Source: an uncultured Prevotella sp. (GTDB lineage Bacteria > Bacteroidota > Bacteroidia > Bacteroidales > Bacteroidaceae). Taken from it: a stretch of DNA of 7,388 bases. Shown piece after piece: positions 1 through 7,047 of the stretch. The notes beneath the pieces were generated by a model. That model ran no database searches and was not told the DNA's origin. It saw only the letters and a list, made by a program, of their open reading frames with translations. The first letter of the stretch is position 1. Each line of letters starts with the position of its first letter. The stretch lies in the NCBI GenBank assembly GCA_937874345.1, contig CALNBT010000210.1:1-7388 (forward strand), in the 5' to 3' direction. A program made the position numbers and the translations under genes.

Positions 1-57
1 AATTATACTTTTAAGACACAGGAACACACTATATTAAACAATAATTAAGAACTTTTC

Positions 58-89
58 TATGACATTTTAAATAAAATTCATTAGTTTTG
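58..89 (+). promoter_or_regulatory. Bacteroidetes-type promoter for the barrel protein gene
   Basis: The -7 element TAGTTTTG (82-89) matches the Bacteroidetes consensus TAnnTTTG exactly. A -33-like TATG (58-61) lies 20 nt upstream and matches TTTG at three of four bases. Transcription would start near 95, giving a leader of about 60 nt before the start codon. This is a pattern match only; the other promoters called in this window with a -33 element use the same 20-nt spacer. Confidence 0.55.
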
Positions 90-105
90 TAATTGAAGAG
101 GTGAG

Positions 106-120
106 TCAAATTCAATTTGA
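106..120. repeat. Perfect 15-nt palindrome in the leader
   Basis: TCAAATT and AATTTGA are perfect 7-nt inverted arms around a single C. The site falls just downstream of the predicted transcription start of the barrel protein gene, where a repressor could bind. AT-rich palindromes of this size do occur by chance in several kilobases, so an operator role is only a possibility. Confidence 0.3.
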
Positions 121-155
121 TGCCTTGATTTCAAATATTTAATTAATTCAACAAG

Positions 156-590
156 ATGATTATGAAAAAGCTTTATGCAACTTTAATTTTTTGTGTCATG
201 ACCCTTGCTGCATCTGCACAAATTACAAGTATCGATATTAAAGGTAATCTCCGGCATGACTTCGGAGTAGGTGTTGGCTTCACAGCTGATCTTACGAACA
301 ACTTTGAGCTATCTCCTAGTTTCAACTATTATTTCAATGACGAAAAGTTTTTCCATATTGATGCCGACTTTCACTATAACATTCGATTAGAAAGGAATTT
401 TACTATATATCCTATCGTTGGAACAACGTATTATCATGCCGACCACTTCAATAAACTTGGAGTAGACCTCGGCGCTGGTATGAAGTATGACTTCACAAAA
501 ACATTAGCAGGTTTTGTTGAGGGCAAATATCAGTGGGTTGATGGGGCCGATGACAGTTACTTTTCACTTGGACTGAAGATTGGAATATAA
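156..590 (+). CDS. Small outer-membrane beta-barrel protein (8-strand type)
   Basis: This encodes a 144-residue exported protein, probably a small outer-membrane barrel of the OmpA/OmpW-like or OMP_b-brl kind. Residues 1-21 form a Sec signal peptide: Lys-Lys, a hydrophobic core, then ASA before Gln22, a typical signal peptidase I site. The mature part of about 123 residues can be read as eight amphipathic strands joined by short turns. Approximate examples are GVGVGFTADL, FELSPSFNYYF, FHIDADFHYNI, LGVDLGAGMKYDF and the final YFSLGLKIGI. It ends on a strand, as barrels usually do. Met1 (156) and Met3 (162) are both plausible starts; Met3 would give the common MKK start. There is no Shine-Dalgarno sequence, as is usual in this phylum. 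The gene has its own promoter and terminator and so looks monocistronic. The specific function is unknown; I recognise the fold type, not a named family member. Confidence 0.8.
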   Translation: MIMKKLYATLIFCVMTLAASAQITSIDIKGNLRHDFGVGVGFTADLTNNFELSPSFNYYFNDEKFFHIDADFHYNIRLERNFTIYPIVGTTYYHADHFNKLGVDLGAGMKYDFTKTLAGFVEGKYQWVDGADDSYFSLGLKIGI

Positions 591-614
591 CCAATATTTT
601 CCAATTCAATAATG

Positions 615-649
615 CGGGATACTTTAAATAAAAAGTACCCCGTTTTTTT
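615..649 (+). terminator. Rho-independent terminator after the barrel protein gene
   Basis: An 11-position stem pairs 615-625 (CGGGATACTTT) with 632-642 (AAAGTACCCCG) around a 6-nt loop, followed by seven T (643-649). One A-C mismatch (619/638) interrupts it on the + strand. In the opposite transcript that position becomes a G-U wobble, so the stem is fully paired, but there is no U-tract on that side. It sits between convergent genes, so it may also slow - strand transcription from the ATP-grasp gene. Confidence 0.8.
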
Positions 650-671
650 ATAGTCTTACCTACTCTACCCT

Positions 672-1781
672 TTAAAGTTGATAAGGGATCGCCAAATCAT
701 CACCCGCCAACGAAACCTTCAAGTGATATTTGTCTAAATATTCTATCGCCATCAATCGTTTGGGATCAGAACTTTGTAAAGTAGAAAGTGCCAAAGCAAC
801 ATGCCCCATCGTGTGTCGGAGGTTAAGTTCGACACAAGGATGTATATACAAGTCTGGCTGATTATTAACACTAACAATCATCATATCAATCCCGAATGGA
901 CCAGTGTAAGCATCCTTAAATAAGGGAGTCAAAATTGAAATAACATGTGTTTTAATCAAATCCAAGAATTCAACGGGAACAAACCGACTAAGCATTTCTC
1001 TTTTAATTTCTTCTGTTGCTATGACGTTCGCGTTGTAAGCACCATGAACAGTTGAAAAGACAGATAAGCCAAGGTACTCGATATGAGCATCATTATGTAC
1101 GAAGAACTCCATTCCAAAATCCTTGATCTTCCGATATTGTGGCTCAATCATTATTCCACCCTGCCGTTGAATGATATTGGCACACCAACCCTTTACATGA
1201 TTGGTAAAGTCGTTATTAACATAACGCAACCCCCTACCGCTACTACTCCAAGGTGCTTTCAATACAAAACTCTTTTCTTTTCCCATCAAAATTGTTGAAA
1301 GCAGTTCTGCATTATCTTCGAAATATAAACTTTCTCCCAAAAACCGTTCAGACAAAGAAACCAATAAAGGCAATACTTTATGAGCGGCAAACAAACGATT
1401 GCTCAACCCTCGAATTCGATTCAATTCATCATCCGAAGGTACGACATTATCAAATGTCTCATTGATGCACAACAATCTGTATTTCAATGCAGAATCCCAT
1501 CCCCAAGGCTCAACCGTGAGGGATGAAAAATCAATAGGTACTTTGGCTAAATCGGCGTCACTTACAAAGACGACCTCATGGGCATACTGCTTCAAATGAC
1601 GTACTGCTTCGACCGCTGTACATACATCATCGACCAACACCAAATCTCCGTCAGAAGCCCATAATGCCGGAAGAAATCCTAGATCAGCTCGGAGCTCACG
1701 TGCAGCATGAGGTGCAGTAAATGTGCGCATATCAGCAGCTAATGCAACATCGTGCTCTGGATTGAATATATGTAGTTTCAT
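672..1781 (-). CDS. ATP-grasp-fold protein of unknown substrate
   Basis: This encodes a 369-residue, apparently cytoplasmic protein with no signal peptide or membrane segment. It resembles conserved hypothetical proteins of Bacteroidales. The second half carries ATP-grasp features: a nucleotide-binding Lys175 followed by a Ser/Gly-rich loop (KAPWSSSGRG, 175-184), an acidic site near Glu213 (IEPQYRK), then Asp299 (FGIDMM). Near the C-terminus VELNLRHTMG (317-326) contains the E-x-N-x-R pattern (Glu318, Asn320, Arg322) that binds Mg-ATP in this superfamily. ATP-grasp enzymes usually join a carboxylate to an amine, thiol or similar group through an acyl-phosphate. The N-terminal part (1-120) contains NPEHDVALA (7-15) and EPWGWD (91-96), which look like family-specific motifs and may form the substrate side. 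No partner gene is adjacent: it converges with the barrel gene and diverges from the ATPase. The start is supported by a -7 element 32-39 nt upstream. The fold call is fairly sure; the reaction is unknown. Confidence 0.8.
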   Translation of the reverse strand: MKLHIFNPEHDVALAADMRTFTAPHAARELRADLGFLPALWASDGDLVLVDDVCTAVEAVRHLKQYAHEVVFVSDADLAKVPIDFSSLTVEPWGWDSALKYRLLCINETFDNVVPSDDELNRIRGLSNRLFAAHKVLPLLVSLSERFLGESLYFEDNAELLSTILMGKEKSFVLKAPWSSSGRGLRYVNNDFTNHVKGWCANIIQRQGGIMIEPQYRKIKDFGMEFFVHNDAHIEYLGLSVFSTVHGAYNANVIATEEIKREMLSRFVPVEFLDLIKTHVISILTPLFKDAYTGPFGIDMMIVSVNNQPDLYIHPCVELNLRHTMGHVALALSTLQSSDPKRLMAIEYLDKYHLKVSLAGDDLAIPYQL

Positions 1782-1812
1782 AAAGCCTAATTTCTTATCT
1801 ATAATGATAGTG

Positions 1813-1820
1813 CAAAAATA
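1813..1820 (-). promoter_or_regulatory. -7 promoter element for the ATP-grasp gene
   Basis: Read on the - strand, this is TATTTTTG, an exact match to TAnnTTTG. Transcription would start near 1806 and give a leader of about 25 nt before the ATG at 1781. I see no good TTTG-like -33 element at the expected distance (about 1840 on the + strand). The call therefore rests on the -7 box and its position. Confidence 0.45.
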
Positions 1821-1850
1821 ACAAAAAATAGCGATAATTTGTAATATAGA

Positions 1851-1882
1851 GTTGTCAATAATAGAAATATATGTTATCTTTG
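1851..1882 (+). promoter_or_regulatory. Bacteroidetes-type promoter for the AAA_14 ATPase gene
   Basis: The -7 element TATCTTTG (1875-1882) matches TAnnTTTG exactly. A -33-like GTTG (1851-1854) lies 20 nt upstream and matches TTTG at three of four bases. The predicted start near 1888 leaves a leader of about 27 nt before the ATG at 1915. Confidence 0.6.
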
Positions 1883-1914
1883 CAAAGAGAAATACTCAAT
1901 AGACAGATACTATA

Positions 1915-3102
1915 ATGGAAGCTTTCTTTCGCACCCACGCGAATCTTGTGGAACATACAAATGCACTTGTTCGTCGAACCTTAATCGATGAGATTGATTG
2001 GAATGATCGGATGATTGGCATAAAGGGTACAAGAGGTGTTGGTAAGACTACTTTCTTGTTGCAATACGCAAAAGAAAATTTTGATATTGCATCTCATAGC
2101 TGTCTCTATATCAACATGAACAATTTCTATTTTCAAAATAGAAGCATTGATGATTTTGCTGCAGACTTTGTTCAACAAGGCGGTAAAGTATTGCTCATTG
2201 ACCAAATTTTCAAACAACCGAACTGGAGCAAGGAATTAAGACGTTGTTACGACCGTTTCCCAGAGTTGAGAATTGTATTTACAGGTTCAAGCGTTATGCG
2301 CTTGAAAGATGAAAACCCGGAACTGAATGGAATCGTTAAAAGCTATAACTTACGAGGTTTCTCTTTTAGAGAATTCCTTAACCTGAAGACAAACAATGCT
2401 TTTCCTGCTTACACCTTGGATGAAATATTGAGCAACCACGAAACAATTATTAAGAAGATTCTGCCAAAAGCAAGTCCAGAAAAATATTTTAAAGACTATA
2501 TTCATCACGGCTTCTATCCATTTTTCTTAGAGGACAGAAACTTCTCTGAAAACCTTTTGAAGACGATGAATATGATGACTGAAGTAGACATCTTACTCAT
2601 CAAGCAGATTGAATTGAAATATCTTTCCAAGATAAAGAAACTATTTTATTTACTGGTAACCGAAGGCCATGAAGCGCCAAACATCAGTAATCTGTCTCAC
2701 GAAATAACGACAAGTCGTGCAACAGTGATGAATTACATCAAATATTTGGCAGATGCACGACTTGTCAACATCATTTATCCTGTTGGACAAGAATTTCCCA
2801 AAAAACCAACCAAGGTTATGATGCACAACACAAACTTATCGTTTGTTATTTATCCTCAAAAAACGGATGAGCAAGACTTGATGGAAACATTCTTTGTCAA
2901 TAGTCTTTGGAAAGATCATCTGGTTAATCAAGGACGAAAAGATACTTTTTATGTAGTAGATGGACAAAAGAAATTTAGAATCTGTGATGCTAAAAGCGAA
3001 CACAAAATAAGATATAACAATGATACCATCTATGTAAGGTATCATACTGAAGTTGGTCAGGGGAATCGCATTCCGATTTGGCTATTCGGATTCCTCTATT
3101 AA
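1915..3102 (+). CDS. AAA_14 / DUF4143-type ATPase
   Basis: This encodes a 395-residue, cytoplasmic P-loop ATPase of the family often annotated 'ATP-binding protein' or 'AAA family ATPase' in Bacteroidales. Walker A is GTRGVGKTT (38-46, Lys44, Thr45). Walker B is VLLIDQI (92-98), where the usual catalytic Glu after Asp96 is Gln97. A sensor-like strand IVFTGSS (120-126) follows, then the conserved LRGFSFREFL stretch (146-155). Residues 255-289 resemble the winged helix that follows the ATPase core (TSRATVMNYIKYLADARLVN). The C-terminal part (about 300-395) corresponds to DUF4143, a nuclease-like fold. The ending GNRIPIWLFGFLY is typical, but the acidic/Lys pattern expected of an active nuclease is not clear around FRICDAKSE (354-362). 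The length is normal for the family. The biological role of this family is poorly defined; many copies occur per Bacteroidales genome, often as isolated genes like this one. The family call is secure; function and activity are not. Confidence 0.88.
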   Translation: MEAFFRTHANLVEHTNALVRRTLIDEIDWNDRMIGIKGTRGVGKTTFLLQYAKENFDIASHSCLYINMNNFYFQNRSIDDFAADFVQQGGKVLLIDQIFKQPNWSKELRRCYDRFPELRIVFTGSSVMRLKDENPELNGIVKSYNLRGFSFREFLNLKTNNAFPAYTLDEILSNHETIIKKILPKASPEKYFKDYIHHGFYPFFLEDRNFSENLLKTMNMMTEVDILLIKQIELKYLSKIKKLFYLLVTEGHEAPNISNLSHEITTSRATVMNYIKYLADARLVNIIYPVGQEFPKKPTKVMMHNTNLSFVIYPQKTDEQDLMETFFVNSLWKDHLVNQGRKDTFYVVDGQKKFRICDAKSEHKIRYNNDTIYVRYHTEVGQGNRIPIWLFGFLY

Positions 3103-3149
3103 GTCAAACATGAAAGAAAGGGAAGTATCTATTTTAACAGTGCAAATCA

Positions 3150-3181
3150 TTTCAAGGCAACATTAAGAGTTACTATTTTAT
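3150..3181 (+). promoter_or_regulatory. Possible weak-match promoter for nifJ
   Basis: TTTC (3150-3153) and TATTTTAT (3174-3181) are separated by 20 nt, the same spacing as the better promoters here. The -7 box matches TAnnTTTG only at its TA and first two T positions. It would give a leader of about 30 nt, very rich in A and T, as is common for highly expressed Bacteroidetes genes. No hairpin terminator is visible between the ATPase gene and nifJ (3103-3218), so some readthrough is also possible. Confidence 0.3.
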
Positions 3182-3218
3182 ATTATACAAACATTCATTC
3201 ATATTAAACAAAAATAAA

Positions 3219-6200
3219 ATGGCAAGAGAAAAAAAATTTATCACTTGTGATGGTAACGAGGCCGCAGCTCGTATAAGCTATATGCTTTCTGAAGTGGCTG
3301 CCATCTACCCTATTACGCCGTCTTCACCAATGGCTGCACACGTAGATGAATGGGCTGCCAAAGGCAAGAAAAACCTTTTTGGACAGACAGTCACCGTTCA
3401 AGAAATGCAGTCTGAGGCTGGTGCAGCAGGTGCCGTTCATGGATCTTTACAGGCAGGTGCCCTTACGACAACATTTACAGCAAGTCAAGGTTTGCTGTTG
3501 ATGATTCCCAATATGTACAAAATAGCTGGTGAGTTGCTCCCATGTGTCGTTAACGTAGCAGCCCGCACAATAGCCACTCATGCTCTTTCAATCTTTGGAG
3601 ATCATAGTGACGTAATGGCATGTCGTCAAATTGGTTGGGGAATGTTCAGTTCTTGCTCAGTGCAAGAAGTAATGGATCTTTCAGCTGTTCCTTATTTAGT
3701 TTCGTTGAAGACCAGAATTCCATTCATAAATTTCTTTGATGGATTCCGTACATCTCACGAATATCATAAGATTGAAGCAATGACAGAAGACGATGTTCGT
3801 CCATTGGTAGACATGGATGACATCCAGAGATTCCGTGACAATGCGATGTCACCTGAGCGTCCTTCGACTCGTGGTATGGCAGAAAACCCAGAAACATTCT
3901 TTGCTCATCGTGAAGCTTCAAACAAGTACTATGATGGAGTACCTGATGTTGTTGAAGAATATTTAGGCAAAATCTCTGATATCACTGGTCGCGAATATCA
4001 TATCTTTGATTATTATGGGGATCCAGAAGCTGAGAACATCATCATTTTGATGGGCTCTGCAGCTGAGGCATCACGCGAGGTAATCGACCACTTGCGCAAA
4101 CAAGGCAAGAAAGTTGGTATGATTGCTGTTCGTCTTTATCGCCCATTCTCTGTAAAACACCTGTTGGCTGCTGTTCCAAAGACTGTTAAACGTATCGCCG
4201 TACTTGACAGAACGAAAGAGCCCGGAGCTGAGGGAGAGCCATTGTATCTTGACATTAAGTCTGCTTTCTTCGGAAAGGAAAATGCGCCAATGATTGTTGG
4301 TGGACGTTATGGTCTTAGCTCTTTCGATACAACTCCTGGTCAGATTATCAGCGTATACAAGAATCTTGAACTCAACGTTCCTAAAGATCATTTCACCATT
4401 GGTATTGTTGACGATGTAACCTTCACCTCATTACCTTTGGAAACAGAGATTCCAATGGGCAATGAGAACCAATTTGAAGCACGCTTTTATGGACTTGGTG
4501 GCGACGGTACCGTTGGTGCAAACAAAAACTCTGTGAAAATTATCGGTGATAACACCGATAAGCATTGTCAAGCTTATTTTGCTTACGACTCAAAGAAGAG
4601 CGGCGGTTTCACCTGTTCGCACCTTCGTTTCGGTGATGAGCCAATTCATTCTACCTATCAAGTAAATACACCAAACTTTGTTGCTTGTCATGTACAAGCC
4701 TATCTCCACATTTATGACATGACATTGGGCTTGCGTAAGGGTGGAACATTCTTGCTGAATACGATTTTTGAAGGTCAGGAACTGATTAACTTCATCCCAA
4801 ACAACGTAAAACGCTATTTCGCAGAGAACGATATCAAGGTATATTATATCAATGCTACAAAGATTGCATTGGAGATCGGTTTGGGCAATCGTACGAACAC
4901 CATTCTTCAGAGCGCCTTCTTCCGCATTGCCAACGTTATTCCAATTGATCTTGCCATTGATCAAATGAAGAAATTCATTGAGAAATCATACGGCAATAAG
5001 GGACAGGACATCATTGACAAGAACTTCGCTGCTGTAGATCGCGGTGGTGAATACAAGACTCTTGAAGTAGATAAGGCATGGGCTGATTTGACAGACAGTG
5101 CAGACAATCATGAAGACGATCCTAAATTCATCAAAGAATTGGTGCGTCCAATCAACCAACAGGCTGGTGGGCGCATAAAGGTTTCTACATTTGTTGAGAA
5201 TGGAACCGTTGACGGAAAATGGGAAGTAGGCACAGCAGCATTTGAAAAGAGAGGTTTCGAAGCTTTCATTCCAAAATGGAATCCTGAGAACTGTATCCAA
5301 TGTAATCAATGCGCTTATGTTTGTCCTCACGCTACAATTCGTCCATTCGTACTTGATGACGAAGAACTGAAAGGCTTTGATGGTGAAACGTTGGAGATGA
5401 AAGTGCCGAAACCTATGGCTGGTATGCATTTCCGCATCCAAGTTAGCGTAATGGACTGTATGGGTTGTGGAAACTGTGCAGAGGTTTGCCCAGGCAATCC
5501 AAAGAAGGGAAAGGCTCTTGAGATGATTCCATTCGCTGGAGACGATGTTGAAGCTGCTCGTTGGGAGTATTTACGCCATCAAGTAAAGAACAAGAAAGCT
5601 TTGGTAGACGTAAAACAAAGTGTTAAGAACTCTCAGTTTGCTCAGCCACTCTTCGAGTTTTCTGGAGCTTGTGCAGGTTGTGGAGAAACTCCTTACGTAA
5701 GACTGATCACTCAATTATTTGGCGAACGTGAAATGCTTGCTAATGCAACTGGATGTTCTTCTATCTATTCTGCTTCAATTCCTGCTACACCATATACAAC
5801 AAATGATGAGGGTCAGGGACCATCTTTCAACAACTCCTTGTTTGAAGATTTCTGTGAGTTCGGTCTTGGTATGACGATTGGAAATCGTAAGATGAAAGAG
5901 AGAATCTCTGTACTTCTCAATCAGATTATTGAATCTGCCGAAGCATCCGAAGCATATAAGGAAGCTGCTAAGGCTTGGATTGAAAGCAAAGATGATGCAG
6001 ATGCCTCTAAAGCTGCTGCTGCCACTTTAAAACCACTCATTGCCGAAGCTGCAGAGAAAGGTTGCAAAACCAGTCAGGAGCTGAAGACACTTGATCATTA
6101 TTTGGTTAAACGCAGTCAATGGATCATCGGTGGCGATGGTGCTTCTTATGATATTGGTTACGGTGGTTTAGACCATGTAATCGCTCAAGGTGAAGATATC

Positions 6201-6785
6201 AACATCCTTGTTCTCGATACAGAAGTTTATTCGAATACTGGTGGTCAGTCATCAAAGTCTACCCCATTGGGCGCCATCGCAGAATTTGCTGCTCATGGAA
6301 AACGTATCCGAAAGAAAGACCTTGGTTTGATGGCAAGTACATACGGTTATGTTTACGTTGCACAAATAGCAATGGGTGCCGACCAGAGTCAATGTTTGAA
6401 AGCGATTCGCGAAGCAGAAGCTTATCCAGGCCCATCTGTCATCATCGCATACTCTCCATGTATCAACCACGGCTTGAAGCGTGGCATGGGTAAGAGCCAA
6501 TCTGAAGAGAAATTGGCAGTAGAGTGTGGTTACTGGCATCTGTGGAGATTCAATCCAGCACTTGCAGATGAAGGCAAGAATCCATTCTTGCTTGATTCTA
6601 AAGCGCCAGATTTTTCTAAGTTCCATGACTTCCTCATGGGTGAAGTTCGCTACAACTCTTTGAAGAAAGCATTCCCAGAAGAAGCAGAAAAACTGTTCAG
6701 CGCAGCAGAAGATATGGCTAAATTACGTTACAAAACGTATATTCGCAAGAGCAATGAAGATTGGAGTGACGAAAACGAAAACTAA
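3219..6785 (+). CDS. nifJ: Pyruvate:ferredoxin (flavodoxin) oxidoreductase
   Basis: This encodes a 1188-residue, single-chain PFOR (NifJ type) that converts pyruvate and CoA to acetyl-CoA and CO2 and reduces ferredoxin or flavodoxin in the cytoplasm. The length is normal and all domains are present in order. The N-terminal pyruvate domain (about 1-260) has YPITPSSP with Thr33, QEMQSEAGA with Glu66, and Arg116. The transketolase C-like domain spans about 260-415. The gamma-type domain starts near 425 (GLGGDGTVGANK), and the EKR segment has EKRG at 676-679. A 2[4Fe-4S] ferredoxin domain has Cys692/695/698/702 and Cys747/750/753/757. In the TPP domain, Cys818, Cys821, Cys846 and Cys1081 correspond to the proximal-cluster ligands of the Desulfovibrio africanus enzyme (812, 815, 840, 1071). 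The TPP/Mg site is GGDGASYD (971-978) and NTGGQ (1006-1010). The C-terminus ends in a short acidic tail. It appears to be its own transcription unit with a strong terminator. An intact, active enzyme is the expected reading. Confidence 0.97.
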   Translation: MAREKKFITCDGNEAAARISYMLSEVAAIYPITPSSPMAAHVDEWAAKGKKNLFGQTVTVQEMQSEAGAAGAVHGSLQAGALTTTFTASQGLLLMIPNMYKIAGELLPCVVNVAARTIATHALSIFGDHSDVMACRQIGWGMFSSCSVQEVMDLSAVPYLVSLKTRIPFINFFDGFRTSHEYHKIEAMTEDDVRPLVDMDDIQRFRDNAMSPERPSTRGMAENPETFFAHREASNKYYDGVPDVVEEYLGKISDITGREYHIFDYYGDPEAENIIILMGSAAEASREVIDHLRKQGKKVGMIAVRLYRPFSVKHLLAAVPKTVKRIAVLDRTKEPGAEGEPLYLDIKSAFFGKENAPMIVGGRYGLSSFDTTPGQIISVYKNLELNVPKDHFTIGIVDDVTFTSLPLETEIPMGNENQFEARFYGLGGDGTVGANKNSVKIIGDNTDKHCQAYFAYDSKKSGGFTCSHLRFGDEPIHSTYQVNTPNFVACHVQAYLHIYDMTLGLRKGGTFLLNTIFEGQELINFIPNNVKRYFAENDIKVYYINATKIALEIGLGNRTNTILQSAFFRIANVIPIDLAIDQMKKFIEKSYGNKGQDIIDKNFAAVDRGGEYKTLEVDKAWADLTDSADNHEDDPKFIKELVRPINQQAGGRIKVSTFVENGTVDGKWEVGTAAFEKRGFEAFIPKWNPENCIQCNQCAYVCPHATIRPFVLDDEELKGFDGETLEMKVPKPMAGMHFRIQVSVMDCMGCGNCAEVCPGNPKKGKALEMIPFAGDDVEAARWEYLRHQVKNKKALVDVKQSVKNSQFAQPLFEFSGACAGCGETPYVRLITQLFGEREMLANATGCSSIYSASIPATPYTTNDEGQGPSFNNSLFEDFCEFGLGMTIGNRKMKERISVLLNQIIESAEASEAYKEAAKAWIESKDDADASKAAAATLKPLIAEAAEKGCKTSQELKTLDHYLVKRSQWIIGGDGASYDIGYGGLDHVIAQGEDINILVLDTEVYSNTGGQSSKSTPLGAIAEFAAHGKRIRKKDLGLMASTYGYVYVAQIAMGADQSQCLKAIREAEAYPGPSVIIAYSPCINHGLKRGMGKSQSEEKLAVECGYWHLWRFNPALADEGKNPFLLDSKAPDFSKFHDFLMGEVRYNSLKKAFPEEAEKLFSAAEDMAKLRYKTYIRKSNEDWSDENEN

Positions 6786-6815
6786 ATTGTAAGGTTACTT
6801 ACATCATGTATACGC

Positions 6816-6852
6816 AAAAGGAGATTTGTATTCATTTACAAATCTCCTTTTT
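6816..6852 (+). terminator. Strong rho-independent terminator after nifJ
   Basis: A perfect 15-bp stem pairs 6816-6830 (AAAAGGAGATTTGTA) with 6837-6851 around a 6-nt loop (TTCATT). A T-run (6848-6852) follows the GC-containing part. The A-run at the 5' base would become a U-run in the opposite transcript, so it can work in both directions. It begins 30 nt after the nifJ stop codon. Confidence 0.9.
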
Positions 6853-6871
6853 CATAAAATAGGTTTTCATT

Positions 6872-6897
6872 TTGGCAGCATCAAATATCAATGCCAA
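6872..6897. repeat. Short spaced inverted repeat TTGGCA-N14-TGCCAA
   Basis: Perfect 6-nt arms (6872-6877 and 6892-6897) flank a 14-nt AT-rich spacer in the gap between the nifJ terminator and the lipoprotein promoter. The arrangement could be a dyad site for a regulator or chance. Apart from this, the terminator and the promoter, I see nothing else in 6786-7047. Confidence 0.25.
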
Positions 6898-6978
6898 CTA
6901 AATCATAAAACACTAAAAAAACCTACATCCTGATCTTTCCCATGGGCTACTTTCCATCGTTAATAATTCTAAATAAAT

Positions 6979-7010
6979 AGTGCATTCAATCATTAAACGT
7001 TATATATTTG
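6979..7010 (+). promoter_or_regulatory. Bacteroidetes-type promoter for the lipoprotein gene
   Basis: The -7 element TATATTTG (7003-7010) matches TAnnTTTG exactly. The -33 position 20 nt upstream is AGTG (6979-6982), only two of four bases of TTTG, so that half is weak. The predicted start near 7016 gives an A-rich leader of about 30 nt before the ATG at 7048. Confidence 0.5.
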
Positions 7011-7047
7011 TATCATAATCAATAAGTATTCACTAACACAAAAAATT

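Noticed and set aside
1..80. Possible 3' end of an upstream gene
   Set aside because: Stops occur in the frames and no coding character is visible; it looks like ordinary AT-rich intergenic DNA.
1083..1599. Three overlapping short open frames on + opposite the ATP-grasp gene
   Set aside because: They lie antisense to a well-supported gene, overlap each other, and their translations show no domain, signal peptide or start context of their own.
1981..3045. Two - strand open frames within the AAA_14 ATPase gene
   Set aside because: Antisense shadows of a clear ATPase gene with no independent support.
5920..6110. Ala/Lys/Glu-rich stretch in the NifJ TPP domain that looks like an insertion
   Set aside because: A helical segment at this place is a normal part of the NifJ family and the total length is normal, so it is not an unusual insertion.
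3724..6626. Several - strand open frames of 65-151 residues within nifJ
   Set aside because: nifJ is intact along its whole length with all motifs in frame; the antisense translations have irregular composition and no recognisable features.
6807..6863. An 18-codon open frame starting with ATG after nifJ
   Set aside because: It runs through the terminator hairpin, has no promoter or leader, and is too short to support.
6939..6946. CCCATGGG palindrome in the intergenic region
   Set aside because: An 8-nt palindrome is expected by chance and has no supporting context.
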